This document shows, piece after piece, positions 8,692-18,163 of a DNA stretch of 64,000 nt. Below the pieces are notes generated by a model. The model was not told the DNA's origin and ran no database searches. It worked only from the letters and a program-made list of their open reading frames with translations. How positions within the stretch are numbered: position 1 is the first letter of the stretch; each line of letters starts with the position of its first letter. Made by a program: the position numbers and the translations under genes. Source of the DNA: Mycolicibacterium litorale (GTDB lineage: Bacteria > Actinomycetota > Actinomycetes > Mycobacteriales > Mycobacteriaceae); contig CP019882.1 of the NCBI GenBank assembly GCA_002007745.1, forward strand, positions 744,001-808,000, read 5' to 3'.

Positions 8692-9826
8692 CCCCCCAGC
8701 GGGCCGGCGTCCGGTCGGACGCATCGATTTCGCCGGTTCGCCCCGCCCCACCCTGGGTGTCGAATGGGAGTTCGCGCTCATCGACGCCGCCACCGGCGAC
8801 CTGAGCAATGAGGCGGCCGCGGTGATCGCCGACCTCGGCGAGAACCCGCACGTGCACAAGGAGTTGCTGCGCAACACCGTCGAGGTGGTCACCGGGGTCT
8901 GCGACACCGTCGACGAGGCGATGGCCGATCTGCGGTCCACCCTGCTCACCGCGCGGGAGATCGTGCACGAGCGGGGCATGGAGTTGTTCTGCGCCGGCAC
9001 CCACCCGTTCGCGTCCTGGTCGGCGCAGAAGCTGACCGACGCGCCCCGCTACGCCGAGCTGATCAAACGAACCCAGTGGTGGGGTCGCCAGATGCTGATC
9101 TGGGGTGTGCACGTGCACATCGGCATCTCGTCCGCGCACAAGGTGATGCCGATCATCTCCTCGCTGCTCAACCAGTACCCGCATCTGCTGGCGTTGTCGG
9201 CGTCATCACCGTTCTGGGCCGGGGAGGACACCGGTTACGCCAGCAATCGGGCGATGATGTTCCAGCAGCTGCCCACCGCGGGACTGCCGTTCCAGTTCGA
9301 GACCTGGAGCCAGTTCGAACGGTTCGTGCACGACCAGAAGACCACCGGCATCATCGATCACGTCAACGAGATCCGCTGGGACATCCGGCCCTCACCGCAT
9401 CTGGGCACGGTGGAGGTGCGCATCTTCGACGGCGTGTCCAACCTGCGGGAGCTGTCGGCTCTGGTGGCGTTGACGCATTGTCTGGTGGTGGATTTGGACC
9501 GCCGACTCGATGCCGGTGAGCAGCTGCCGGTGATGCCGCCGTGGCATGTTCAGGAGAACAAGTGGCGGGCGGCGCGTTACGGCCTGGACGCCATCATCAT
9601 CCTCGACGCCGACAGCAATGAACGGCTGGTCACCGAGGATCTCGACGACCTGCTGACCCGGTTGCAGCCGGTTGCTGAATCGCTGCACTGCGCCGACGAA
9701 CTGGCCGCGGTGGCCGACATCCCCCGGCGTGGTGCGTCATACCAGCGTCAGCACCGGGTAGCCGAGGAGAACGGCGGTGACCTGCACGCCGTGGTCGACG
9801 CGCTGGTCGGCGAGCTGGACATCTGA
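8645..9826 (+). CDS. Carboxylate-amine ligase, YbdK / glutamate-cysteine ligase family 2
   Basis: An ATP-dependent carboxylate-amine ligase of the GCS2/YbdK family, related to gamma-glutamylcysteine synthetase; the real substrate in mycobacteria is not settled. The conserved core starts at [20 protein letters not shown] (Glu residues for metal binding) and includes [36 protein letters not shown] and [18 protein letters not shown]. The start is uncertain: GTG 8645 or GTG 8672. Both overlap sodC, and there is no ATG, GTG or TTG between the sodC stop and the conserved core. Position and sequence correspond to Rv0433. Confidence 0.88.
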   Translation: MTPASGWRAVSSAPANPPAGRRPVGRIDFAGSPRPTLGVEWEFALIDAATGDLSNEAAAVIADLGENPHVHKELLRNTVEVVTGVCDTVDEAMADLRSTLLTAREIVHERGMELFCAGTHPFASWSAQKLTDAPRYAELIKRTQWWGRQMLIWGVHVHIGISSAHKVMPIISSLLNQYPHLLALSASSPFWAGEDTGYASNRAMMFQQLPTAGLPFQFETWSQFERFVHDQKTTGIIDHVNEIRWDIRPSPHLGTVEVRIFDGVSNLRELSALVALTHCLVVDLDRRLDAGEQLPVMPPWHVQENKWRAARYGLDAIIILDADSNERLVTEDLDDLLTRLQPVAESLHCADELAAVADIPRRGASYQRQHRVAEENGGDLHAVVDALVGELDI

Positions 9827-9835
9827 GGAGGGGCC

Positions 9836-10171
9836 ATGAGGATCCGTCGAACAGGACTGGCGATCATGGCGGTCGCGGTCGTCGTCTTCGGCGCCGGCTG
9901 CGCAGCCCCCATCTCCGGCACCCCGGTGGCCGAGCCCGGTCAAGCGGGAAAGCCCTTGCCGCCGGCCGATCTGACGACGACCACCTGCCGTCAGTACCTG
10001 GCCATGGACACCGTTACCCGGCGTGAGGTCATCAAGGCCATCGGTGACGCCGGCAATCGGGTCGTCGCGCAGAACCCGGAACTGTGGGCGGGGGTGGCGG
10101 GGGCGCTGTGCACCTTCGTCGATCCGAGTGCGCCGGTGCGCGATCTCGTGGTGGGCCGGGGAATTCGCTGA
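9836..10171 (+). CDS. Small putative lipoprotein
   Basis: A 111-residue exported protein with signal peptide MRIRRTGLAIMAVAVVVFGAGC ending in a lipobox (GAGC), so a lipid-anchored cell-envelope protein is expected. The mature part has two further cysteines (TTTCRQYL and GALCTFVD) that could form a disulfide. It resembles the many short mycobacterial DUF3558-like lipoproteins in style, but I cannot name the family. Its TGA overlaps the next ATG (TGATG at 10169-10173), which implies translational coupling with the Lon-N gene. Confidence 0.75.
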   Translation: MRIRRTGLAIMAVAVVVFGAGCAAPISGTPVAEPGQAGKPLPPADLTTTTCRQYLAMDTVTRREVIKAIGDAGNRVVAQNPELWAGVAGALCTFVDPSAPVRDLVVGRGIR

Positions 10172-10809
10172 TGCCCGTGCAGCCGATGTTCCCGCTGCAG
10201 TCGGCGCTGCTGCCCGGAGAACTCCTGCCGCTGAGGATCTTCGAGCCGCGCTATTCGCAGCTGGTGCGGGACTGCCTGGCGATGGCCGACCCCGCCTTCG
10301 GCGTGGTGCTGATCACCCGCGGCCGCGAGGTCGGCGGAGGTGACACCCGTAGCGACGTCGGCGTGCTGGCCCACATCACCGAGCACGTCGACCAGGGTGA
10401 GGGCCGGTACGAGCTGAGAGCGCTTGTCGGCGAACGTATCCGGGTAGCGGAGTGGCTACCCGACGATCCGTATCCGCGGGCGGTCATCGAAGCGTGGCCG
10501 GACGAGCCCGGCCCCCCGGTCACCACCGAGCGCATCGGTGACGTGATCGATCGGATACTGGCGCTGCTGGAGCGCATCGTGGGCGCCCGGGGCGCGCAAT
10601 TGCGCCCCGACGCGCTCGCCGTCGAACCCGAGATCGCCGACGACCCGTGCCGGCACATCTATGCGCTGGCGTCTCGAATCCCGATGGGACAGGCCGATCG
10701 TCACGCGGTGCTAGCCGCGCCCACCCTGACCGAGCGGGTCGACGTGCTCATCGACGCCATCGAAACCGTCACAGCCCTAGTGGAATTCCAACTGTCCTCC
10801 GACGAGTAG
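10171..10809 (+). CDS. Lon N-terminal (LAN) domain protein (Rv0434-like)
   Basis: A 212-residue stand-alone version of the substrate-recognition domain of Lon protease, with no ATPase or peptidase part. It starts MPVQPMFPLQSALLPGELLPLRIFEPRY, the typical beta-rich opening, followed by GVVLITRGREVGGGDTRSDVGVLAHI and a helical C-terminal half. Possibly binds unfolded protein; the cellular role is unknown. ATG 10171 overlaps the stop of the preceding lipoprotein gene by one base. Convergent with the methyltransferase at 10823. Confidence 0.88.
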   Translation: MPVQPMFPLQSALLPGELLPLRIFEPRYSQLVRDCLAMADPAFGVVLITRGREVGGGDTRSDVGVLAHITEHVDQGEGRYELRALVGERIRVAEWLPDDPYPRAVIEAWPDEPGPPVTTERIGDVIDRILALLERIVGARGAQLRPDALAVEPEIADDPCRHIYALASRIPMGQADRHAVLAAPTLTERVDVLIDAIETVTALVEFQLSSDE

Positions 10810-10822
10810 GGTTGCCCGCAGT

Positions 10823-11728
10823 TCAGAGCTTCTTGGCGTCCAGTAGCACGGTGTCCGGGACGGCGTCCTCGAGGTCGTCGGGTGCGGGTCGCTGGTAGTG
10901 CGCCATCAGGTCGGCCGCGGTGATCGCGGTGACCTCCCAGCCCCGCTCGGTCAGCCATCGGGCGACATCGGTGCGCGGCTCCAGGTACCACAACCGGGTC
11001 ACGTCGGGGACCTCGGGCCGGCCGCTATCGACGGCGTCGAGGCGGGCCTGTTCCATGCGCTCGCGACGGCGGGCCAACAACTCGGGGGAGTAGAACACCG
11101 GGCCGAACGCCTCCACCGAGAGCCTGCTGCCCGCGGTGCTCAGCTCGTCGATCCGCGCGAACAGGGTGTCCTGGGCCGCGGCGGACAGGTAGGGCAGCAG
11201 GCCCTCCGCCGACCATGCCGTCGGTGTCGAGGGATCGAACCCGTTGTCGCGCAACGCGGTCGGCCAGTCGTGCCGGAGGTCTACCGCAACCGCGGCGTAG
11301 CCGGCCGCCGGCTTCGCACGGTGGGCGTCGAGCACCCGCTCCTTGAATTCGAGCACCTTGGGCTGGTCGATCTCGTAGACCGTGGTGTCACTGATCCACG
11401 GCAGCCGCCATGCCCGGGTGTCCAGACCCGCGGCCAGGATGACCGCCTGGTCGAGGCCGTTGGCTCCGGCGGTGGTGAAGAACTCGTCGAAGAACTTCGT
11501 CCGCGAGGCGATGTAGGCGGCCATGGCCTTGGCGCGCTGCGGCTGGTCGTCCATGAAGGGCGAGCGCCACCCCGCCTCGGTGGCCGCCTCGATGAAGAAG
11601 TGCGCGTACGGATCGGTGTAGAGCGGACAGCCTGCCTCGGTTTCCGCGGCCCGGGCGCGCGCCACGCTCAGCGCGGTGGCGCCGACACCCTCGGTGATGT
11701 CCCAACTGTCATCGTCGGTTCGGCTCAC
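10823..11728 (-). CDS. SAM-dependent methyltransferase, LCMT/TIGR00027 family
   Basis: A 301-residue class-I methyltransferase of the family expanded in mycobacteria and related to leucine carboxyl methyltransferases. Visible features are ITEGVGATALSVARARA near the N-terminus, the SAM motif AVILAAGLDTRAWRLPW, the following acidic YEIDQPKVLEFK, and the AWSAEGLLPYLSAAAQDTLF segment. Substrate unknown. It starts with GTG at 11728 that overlaps the mnhG stop (GTGA), so it is translated as the last gene of the Mrp antiporter operon. Confidence 0.88.
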   Translation of the reverse strand: MSRTDDDSWDITEGVGATALSVARARAAETEAGCPLYTDPYAHFFIEAATEAGWRSPFMDDQPQRAKAMAAYIASRTKFFDEFFTTAGANGLDQAVILAAGLDTRAWRLPWISDTTVYEIDQPKVLEFKERVLDAHRAKPAAGYAAVAVDLRHDWPTALRDNGFDPSTPTAWSAEGLLPYLSAAAQDTLFARIDELSTAGSRLSVEAFGPVFYSPELLARRRERMEQARLDAVDSGRPEVPDVTRLWYLEPRTDVARWLTERGWEVTAITAADLMAHYQRPAPDDLEDAVPDTVLLDAKKL

Positions 11729-12072
11729 GGATTCCGGTCCGCCCTCTCGGTATCGTCGCGCATCTCGTCGACGGTCAGGTCGTCGCCCATTTTCTGTTCA
11801 CGGTAGGCCAGCTGTCCCACCCGGTGCGCGACCACCGGCGCGGTGATCAAGGTGAACATGGCCGTCAGCACGATCATGCCGACGTCGACGTTGCCGCTGA
11901 GCCGGATGGCGGCGCCGCCCAGCACCAGCAGCAGTCCCAACACCTGGGGCTTGGTGGCGGCGTGCATGCGGGTCAAGGTGTCAGGAAACCGCAGCACCCC
12001 GATGGCGGCGGTCAGTGCCAGCGCCGAGCCGCCCAGCACCAGCACCGCCGCCACGATGTCGTGCGCGCTCAT
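11725..12072 (-). CDS. mnhG: Na+/H+ antiporter subunit G
   Basis: A 115-residue subunit of the Mrp/Mnh multisubunit cation/proton antiporter with three hydrophobic helices: IVAAVLVLGGSALALTAAIGVLRF, VLGLLLVLGGAAIRL, and VGMIVLTAMFTLITAPVVAH. The motif RFPDTLTRMHAATKPQ is characteristic of MnhG/PhaG. The tail is charged (REQKMGDDLTVDEMRDDTERADRNP). ATG 12072 overlaps the mnhF stop by four bases (ATGA), and its own stop overlaps the GTG of the methyltransferase. Confidence 0.92.
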   Translation of the reverse strand: MSAHDIVAAVLVLGGSALALTAAIGVLRFPDTLTRMHAATKPQVLGLLLVLGGAAIRLSGNVDVGMIVLTAMFTLITAPVVAHRVGQLAYREQKMGDDLTVDEMRDDTERADRNP

Positions 12073-12344
12073 AACTCGTCCTTGCCGGCCAGGTCGGGCA
12101 CGCGGAACCGGGCCACGCTGACCGAGCCGACGAAGCTGATCAACGCCAGCGCCGCCAAGCTGTAGGTCACCGTGGTGTCCAGGCTGAACGCCGCCCAGGT
12201 GCCGACACCGCACATGGTGACCGCCACCAGAGTGTCGACGGCCACCAGCCGGTCCAGCGTGCTGGGACCGGCCAACAAGCGGACCATCGTCACTGCGGCC
12301 GCGGCCACCAGCATCACACCGGCCAACACCCACACATACGTCAT
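12069..12344 (-). CDS. mnhF: Na+/H+ antiporter subunit F
   Basis: A 91-residue Mrp subunit F with three transmembrane helices (VWVLAGVMLVAAAAVTMVRLL, LVAVTMCGVGTWAAFS, YSLAALALISFVGSVSVARF) and the family motif GPSTLDRLVAVDTL. Length is normal. Start and stop overlap the neighbouring genes mnhE and mnhG by four bases each, as for the rest of the operon. Confidence 0.92.
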   Translation of the reverse strand: MTYVWVLAGVMLVAAAAVTMVRLLAGPSTLDRLVAVDTLVAVTMCGVGTWAAFSLDTTVTYSLAALALISFVGSVSVARFRVPDLAGKDEL

Positions 12345-12886
12345 GCGCGATCCGCCTCCTCGGGTTCAACCGCCACCGGCCGCCATTCGGAGTCCCGCTC
12401 GAACGAGGCGATGAGCATCCGCTCCAGCTGCGCCACTTGGCGGTAGAACCGGTCCACCGCGCGCTGCGATCCGACATCGAGCACGTGGACGTAAACCAAT
12501 CGGCGGGTCTGGTCGATCTCCAGCACGATCGTGCCGGGAGTCAGGTTCATGATGTTCACCGCCAACGCGAGCACCAGGTCGGACTTCAGCGCCAGCCGGG
12601 CCCGCAATACGGCGGACAGCGGCGGCCGGCCCGGCCGAATCGCCAGCCACGCCACCTGGGCCGAGGACAGCACCAGCCACCACGACACATTGGCCGCCAG
12701 CCACAGCAGCGACAACGGATGCAGCCGGCCCTGCACCGACACCGCGGGCAGCGGCAGCAGCAGCGTGATGAACAGCGCCACCGCCAGACCGGAAACCACG
12801 TTGGCCACCGACACGTTGCCCCACAACAGCAACCACACCAAAATCAGCCAGACCAGCGTCCAAACCCGCAGTGCCCAGGCCCTCAT
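12341..12886 (-). CDS. mnhE: Na+/H+ antiporter subunit E
   Basis: A 181-residue Mrp subunit E. Two or three N-terminal membrane helices (VWTLVWLILVWLLLWGNVSVANVVSG and LFITLLLPLPA) are followed by a cytoplasmic domain with the family motif NIMNLTPGTIVLEID and VHVLDVGS. Four-base overlaps join it to mnhD upstream and mnhF downstream. Confidence 0.92.
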   Translation of the reverse strand: MRAWALRVWTLVWLILVWLLLWGNVSVANVVSGLAVALFITLLLPLPAVSVQGRLHPLSLLWLAANVSWWLVLSSAQVAWLAIRPGRPPLSAVLRARLALKSDLVLALAVNIMNLTPGTIVLEIDQTRRLVYVHVLDVGSQRAVDRFYRQVAQLERMLIASFERDSEWRPVAVEPEEADRA

Positions 12887-14495
12887 CGCGGACTCATCTC
12901 CGGATTGCCCAACACAGCGCTGATGTACTGTGTCCGGTCCATGACCTCGTCGGCGGCGCGGTCGGTATAACCGAAGATCGGTCCCGCCGCCACCGTCAGC
13001 GCCACTCCGACGGCGATCAAACCCATGGTCGGGGCCACCATCCCGACCGGCATCCGGCCCACGTCACCGCGGTCGACGAAGGCGACGTCCTCGGAGTAGT
13101 CATCCAGCAGCGCTGACGGCGCCGAGTCGGCGAGGTCTCCTTCGGGCGCGTCGACCCGGGCCCGCCAGAACGCCTTGGTCCATACCCGGGCCACCACGTA
13201 CAGCGTCAGCAGGCTGGTCACCACCGAGCCCGCGACCAGTAACCAGGACAGCACCGAACCGTTCGCGGTGCCCGCCTCGAGCAGGGCCACCTTCCCGATG
13301 AAGCCCGAAAATGGCGGTATGCCACCAAGATTGAGGGCCGGCACCATGAAGACGAAAGCCAGCAGCGGGCTGGCTGCGGCCAGGCCGCCCAGGCGGCGCA
13401 GGGTCGAGGCGCCGGCCTGCCGCTCGATCAGCCCGACCACCAGGAACAGCGTGGTCTGCACCACGATGTGGTGGGCGACGTAGTAGATCGCCCCCGACAT
13501 GCCCAGCCGGCTCGACAGCGCGATGCCGAACACCATGTATCCGATATGGCTGATCAGGGTGAACGACAACAACCGCTTGATGTCGTTCTGGGCGATCGCG
13601 CCGAGGATGCCGACCAGCATGGTCAGCAGTGCGGCGACCAGCAGCACGTTGTCCAGCCGGCCGGCCGGAAACAGTAGCGAGTGCGCCCGGATGATCGCGT
13701 ACACACCCACTTTGGTCAGTAGGCCGGCGAACACCGCCGTCACCGGCGCTGGTGCGGTCGGGTAGGAATCCGGCAGCCACGCCGACAGTGGGAACACCGC
13801 CGCCTTGATACCGAACGCCACCAGCAGCACCGCGAAGATTCCGCTGCGGGTGCCGCTGCTGATGTCCTGCAGCCGAAGCGACAGCTCCGCCATGTTCAGT
13901 GTGCCGGTGGCCGCGTAGACCAGGGCCAGGCCGATCAGGAAGATCAGCGACGACACCATCGACACCATCACATACGAGATGCCGGCGCGCACCCGCTCCT
14001 TGCTGGCGCCGATGGTCAGCAGCACGAAGCTCGCCGACAGCAGCACCTCGAACCCGACGTACAGGTTGAACAGGTCACCGGCCAGGAACGCCGTGCACAC
14101 CCCGGCGGACAGCACCAGATAGGTCGGCAGGAAGATCGACACCGGTTGGCGCTCGTCGCCGTCGCGGATGCCCTGCCCGATCGCGTAGAACACCACCGCC
14201 AGCAGCACTATCGCGGACACGACCAACATCAGCGCGGACAGCCGGTCGGCCACCAGGGTGATGCCCAACGGGCCGAGCCCTTCCTTGGTGGGGCCCCACC
14301 CCCGACGTGCAGCGCCTGGGTGCCGTCGCGGTCGGTCAGGTACAGCAACACCGCGCAGACGGCCAGGACCCCGCTCAACGCGAACAGGGCGATCAGCCGC
14401 TGCAGCCGCGGCCGGCGACCGGCGACCAGCGTCAGTGCAGCCGCGATCAACGGAATCAACACCGGCAGCGGCATCAGCACACCAGAGAGGCTCAT
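12883..14495 (-). pseudogene. mnhD: Na+/H+ antiporter subunit D, frameshifted
   Basis: This is the proton-pumping subunit D, related to NuoM/NuoN. The 5' part starts at ATG 14495 (MSLSGVLMPLPVLIPLIAAALT) and runs to QALHVGG near 14300; the rest (GITLVADRLSALMLVVSAIV onward) is in another frame to 12883. In the run at about 14291-14303 (minus strand GTCGGGGGTGGGGCC) one G appears to be missing. Adding it gives QALHVGGWGPTKEGLGPLGITLVADRL, the expected sequence, and a full length of 537 residues. As written, translation stops at 14229 after 88 residues. The remainder, including YVGFEVLLSASFVLLTIGASKERV and GGIPPFSGFIGK, is intact, so an assembly error is as likely as a real mutation. Confidence 0.85.
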
Positions 14496-14962
14496 CGCGA
14501 CCCCTCGTGTCCGGGCAGCGCGTCCAACTCGTCGGGTTCGTCGGTGTCGCGGGCTGGGATGTGGGTGGGTGCGTCCTCGTCGATCGAGGATGCTTCGGAG
14601 TCGGACAGCTTCGACACCCGGGTGTCCTCCGGGTCGTTGCTCACTTCCTCCTCGGTGGTCAACCGGAACGAACGGTAGGTCAGTGCCAGCACGAACGCCG
14701 CGATGCCCATCGCGATGACGATCGCGGTCAGGATCATGCCCTGCGCCAACGGGTCGGCGGTGGTGGTCTCCGATCCGCTGGTGCGGCCGCGGATCGGCGG
14801 ATTGCCCGATTCGCCGCCGACGGTCAGGATCAGCAGGTTCACCGCGTTGCCGACCAGCAGCAGACCCAACAGCATGCGGGTGAGGTTGCGGGAAAGCAGA
14901 AGGTACACACCGCAACTGGTGAGCCCGCCGATGATGATGAGGGGAACGAGGTAGGTGTTCAT
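14492..14962 (-). CDS. mnhC: Na+/H+ antiporter subunit C
   Basis: A 156-residue Mrp subunit C, homologous to NuoK, with three membrane helices: YLVPLIIIGGLTSCGVYLLLS, MLLGLLLVGNAVNLLILTVG and MILTAIVIAMGIAAFVLALTYRS. The NAVNLLIL and DPLAQGMILTAIVIAM segments are family hallmarks. It has a long hydrophilic, acidic C-terminal tail (from EEEVSNDPEDTRV to the end). ATG 14962 overlaps the mnhA stop by four bases. A longer open frame upstream in the same phase is an antisense-like shadow of mnhA. Confidence 0.92.
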   Translation of the reverse strand: MNTYLVPLIIIGGLTSCGVYLLLSRNLTRMLLGLLLVGNAVNLLILTVGGESGNPPIRGRTSGSETTTADPLAQGMILTAIVIAMGIAAFVLALTYRSFRLTTEEEVSNDPEDTRVSKLSDSEASSIDEDAPTHIPARDTDEPDELDALPGHEGSR

Positions 14963-17883
14963 GAGGCCCTCGCCTTCGCCTTCGTGGCAGGCCGGGGCAG
15001 CGTGGCCAATTCCTCGTCGATGCGCGCGCCGAGGCTGCGCAGAACGTCGAGTACCAGGCCGAGCACGATCAGGTACACCCCGAGGTCGAAGAACAGCGCG
15101 GTGACGAACTTGACCGTGCCCAGCAGCGGCAGGTGCACGGTGATCACCGCCGACGACAGCGCCGGGGCGCCCAGCAGCATCGAGCCCACCGCGGTTCCGC
15201 CGGACAGGGCCAGACCGACGCCGAGGATCTTGCCGGCGTCCAGTGGCAGCGTCTCGCCGAGCTCGTAACGACCGCCGGCCAGGTAGCGCAACACCAGCGC
15301 CAGTCCGGCGGTGAGGCCGCCGGCGAAGCCACCACCGGGGGTGTTGTGGCCGGTGAAGAAGAAGTACACCGACAGCACCATGATCAGCGGGAAGATCATC
15401 CGAGTGGCGACCTCGAGCACCAGGGAGCGGTAGCGCGGGTCGCGCAGTTCGCTGCCGCGTAGCCAAGTGGTGTCGCTGACCGACGGGCTGTAGCGGACCG
15501 AGGGCAGCGCGCCGATGTCGGGTTGGCCGGCGTCGGAGACCCGCGGCGCCGAGCCGAACCGGCGATTGCGGAAGACCAGAGAAGCGACGCCGGTGGCGGC
15601 GACCACGAGCACCGAGATTTCGCCGAGGGTGTCCCAGGCCCGGATGTCGACCAGCAGCACGTTGACCGTGTTGGCGCCGTGCCCGCGGTAGTACGCGGCG
15701 TCCGGCAGCAGGTCGGCGATGGGGGTAGCGGTGCGAGCGGCCATGGCGAACACCGCCAGGGTGGTCACGGTGGCGCCGACCGCGAGGGACAGCGCGGCCC
15801 GCGGCAACCGGTAGCGCTTGATGTTGGCTTCGTCGGCCTCGGCGGGCAGCGTGCGTAGCACCAGCACGAAGATCACCAGGGTCAGGGTCTCCACCAGGAA
15901 CTGGGTCAGGGCCAGATCGGGGGCGCCGTGGAAGGCGAAGATCGCCCCGCAGCCGTAGCCGGTGATGCCGACCAGCAGCACCGCGGCCAACCGGTTGCGC
16001 ATCACGGTCGCGGCCACCGCGGCGGCCAGGATGAGCAGGCCGACCACCGGCTGGACCAGGGAGTCCCACAGCCGGAAGTGGGGACGGTCGGTCGCCCCGA
16101 GCATCAGCGCGATGACGGGGAACAGCACCAGGGTGGACAAGATCACCGACTGGGTGACCGGAATGGATCCGCGCTGGGTGAGGGCGGTGAGCCGGACAGA
16201 GGCAACGTCGGCGCCGCGGATGACCGCGTCGTAGACCCGGTCTGCGTTGCCCAGCGGTCGCCAGCGGCCCAGCCGGGCGCGACGTAGGCGGTCACGGCTG
16301 AAGAACGCCGCCGTGCCCACCGCGAGCACCACCGCCGACAGCAGCAGGGGCAGGCCGAAGCCGTGCCAGAGTTCGAGGGTGTAGTGCCCGTCGTCGGCGC
16401 CGGCGGGGGGCAGCGTCTCGGCGTAGTCGTCGAGGGTGTCGTCGAGTTGGTGCGGCACCAGGCCGAAGAGCAATCCGGCCGCGGCCAGGATGGCCGGGGA
16501 CACCAGGAACACCCCCGCCGGGCGGTGCAGGTTGGCCACCAGGGTGGTCGGGCCCGCCGACCCCTTGCGCGCGAACGCTCCCCACAGGAAACGCAGGCTG
16601 TAGATGGTGGTGAACACCGAGCCGGTGACCACCCCGGCGAGCACCACCGGTGCCCATGGGCCGAGCGATTCGCTGTGCGCGATGGTCTCGAAGTCGGCTT
16701 CTTTGGCGACGAACCCCAAAAACGGCGGCACCGCCGCCATGCTGGCGGTTGCGGCCGCGGCGATGGTGAACAGACCGGGCATGCGGTGCCCCAGCCAGGC
16801 CAGCCGGCGGATGTCACGAGTGCCGGTCGAATGGTCGATGACCCCGACCACCATGAACAAGGTCGCCTTGAACAGGGCGTGCGCGCACAGCATGGCCAAC
16901 CCGGCCAGCATCAGGTCCCGTCCGCCGCCGCCGACCATCACAGTGATGAAACCCAGCTGGCTGACGGTGCCGAAGGCCAGGATCAACTTGAGGTCGTACT
17001 CGCGCACGGCGCGCCAGCCGGCCATCAACATGGTGGCCACGCCCAGCGTGATGACCGTCGGCCGCCAGCCGGGCGAGTCGGCGAAACCGGGCGCCAGCCG
17101 GGCGATGAGGTACACGCCGGCCTTCACCATCGCCGCGGCGTGCAAATAAGCGCTGACCGGGGTGGGCGCCGCCATCGCCCCGGGCAGCCAGAAATGGAAC
17201 GGCACGATCGCCGACTTGGACAGGGCGCCGACGAGCACCAAGACGATCCCGACCGCGACCGCCGTCCCGTGCGGCGGCGCTGTCACCAGTTCGGACAGCA
17301 GGTAGGTGCCGGCGCTGTGGCCGAGCACGACGATGCCGGCCAGCATGGCCAGACCGCCCGCGGTGGTGACCAGTAACGCCTGCATCGCCGCGCGGCGGCT
17401 GGTCGCCCGCTCCGCGTAATGCCCGACGAGCAGGAACGACAGCACCGTCGTCAGCTCCCAGAACGTGTAGAGCAGCAGCATGTTGTCGCTGACGATCAGG
17501 CCGAACATGGCTCCGGAGAACGCGGTGAGTTCGGCGGCGAAACTGGGCAGCCGGTTTTCGGTGTGCCCAGCCTTGGGTCCTGAGCGGTGATGGAAGTACT
17601 CGGCGCAGTAGAACAGCACCAGCGCGCCGATGCCGAGCACCAGCACGCTCATGACGGCGGTCAACGTGTCGAACCGCAGCGTGATGTTCATCGACAGCTC
17701 CGGCACCCACGGAACATTGACCGATGGGGTCGATGGTCCGCTTCCGGGCCAGTTGACGGCGACCCACACCAGCGATCCCGCCGGCACCAACGCCAGCGGG
17801 TAGAAGGCCAGCCGTCCCCATCGGTGCACGAGCGCCGGCGCCACGGCGGCGGCGATCGCATGCGCGATCAGGATGACGAGCAT
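14959..17883 (-). CDS. mnhA: Na+/H+ antiporter subunits A and B, fused
   Basis: A 974-residue fusion of MrpA and MrpB, first gene of the antiporter operon. The N-terminal two thirds are the NuoL-like MrpA part (TLRFDTLTAVMSVLVLGIGALV, DNMLLLYTFWELTTVLSFLLVGH, FHFWLPGAMAAPTPVSAYLHAAAMVKAGVY, PPFLGFVAKEADFE) with the MrpA-specific C-terminal domain (YGCGAIFAFHGAPDLALTQFLVETLT). The last roughly 150 residues are MrpB (FFFTGHNTPGGGFAGGLTAGLALVLRYLAGG). Such AB fusions are usual in actinobacteria. The antiporter exports Na+ or Li+ in exchange for protons and supports alkali and salt tolerance. ATG 17883 is the start; the promoter should be in 17884-18163. Confidence 0.93.
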   Translation of the reverse strand: MLVILIAHAIAAAVAPALVHRWGRLAFYPLALVPAGSLVWVAVNWPGSGPSTPSVNVPWVPELSMNITLRFDTLTAVMSVLVLGIGALVLFYCAEYFHHRSGPKAGHTENRLPSFAAELTAFSGAMFGLIVSDNMLLLYTFWELTTVLSFLLVGHYAERATSRRAAMQALLVTTAGGLAMLAGIVVLGHSAGTYLLSELVTAPPHGTAVAVGIVLVLVGALSKSAIVPFHFWLPGAMAAPTPVSAYLHAAAMVKAGVYLIARLAPGFADSPGWRPTVITLGVATMLMAGWRAVREYDLKLILAFGTVSQLGFITVMVGGGGRDLMLAGLAMLCAHALFKATLFMVVGVIDHSTGTRDIRRLAWLGHRMPGLFTIAAAATASMAAVPPFLGFVAKEADFETIAHSESLGPWAPVVLAGVVTGSVFTTIYSLRFLWGAFARKGSAGPTTLVANLHRPAGVFLVSPAILAAAGLLFGLVPHQLDDTLDDYAETLPPAGADDGHYTLELWHGFGLPLLLSAVVLAVGTAAFFSRDRLRRARLGRWRPLGNADRVYDAVIRGADVASVRLTALTQRGSIPVTQSVILSTLVLFPVIALMLGATDRPHFRLWDSLVQPVVGLLILAAAVAATVMRNRLAAVLLVGITGYGCGAIFAFHGAPDLALTQFLVETLTLVIFVLVLRTLPAEADEANIKRYRLPRAALSLAVGATVTTLAVFAMAARTATPIADLLPDAAYYRGHGANTVNVLLVDIRAWDTLGEISVLVVAATGVASLVFRNRRFGSAPRVSDAGQPDIGALPSVRYSPSVSDTTWLRGSELRDPRYRSLVLEVATRMIFPLIMVLSVYFFFTGHNTPGGGFAGGLTAGLALVLRYLAGGRYELGETLPLDAGKILGVGLALSGGTAVGSMLLGAPALSSAVITVHLPLLGTVKFVTALFFDLGVYLIVLGLVLDVLRSLGARIDEELATLPRPATKAKARAS

Positions 17884-17942
17884 GGCACTCCGATCTATGG
17901 ACGCGCCAGCGCGTCGGGGATCTACCGTTCGGTCGGGGTGTC

Positions 17943-17959
17943 AGCCAAAATTTTCGGCT
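17943..17959. promoter_or_regulatory. AT-rich palindrome upstream of the Mrp operon
   Basis: The sequence AGCCAAAATTTTCGGCT is a 17-base palindrome broken at two positions, in an otherwise very GC-rich 280-base gap between mnhA and the divergent SRPBCC gene. On the minus strand it is followed by TTGGCT and, 17 to 18 bases later, TAGATC, which could be -35 and -10 elements about 40 bases before the mnhA start. Operator function is inferred. Confidence 0.35.
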
Positions 17960-18163
17960 ATGTCCTGCCCTCAGTCTACGGTGTCGAGCTGACGCCGATC
18001 CGATGCCCGCGGCGCTCCCCGAGCCCCGCGGGCGCCGCACGTTGTGAATGTGGCTCGGCGCCAGCATATTTCGGCAGCATCGAACCCGCGTCACCAGGGA
18101 CGCGACGTTCCAACCGTAACATGTCAAAGATGGAGTGTTGCCGGATGCTGTTCAATTGCGCTC

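Noticed and set aside
14963..16069. N-terminal extension of mnhC into the mnhA region
   Set aside because: Arg/Gly-rich shadow of mnhA; the normal MnhC start MNTYLVPL is at 14962 with an ATGA overlap.
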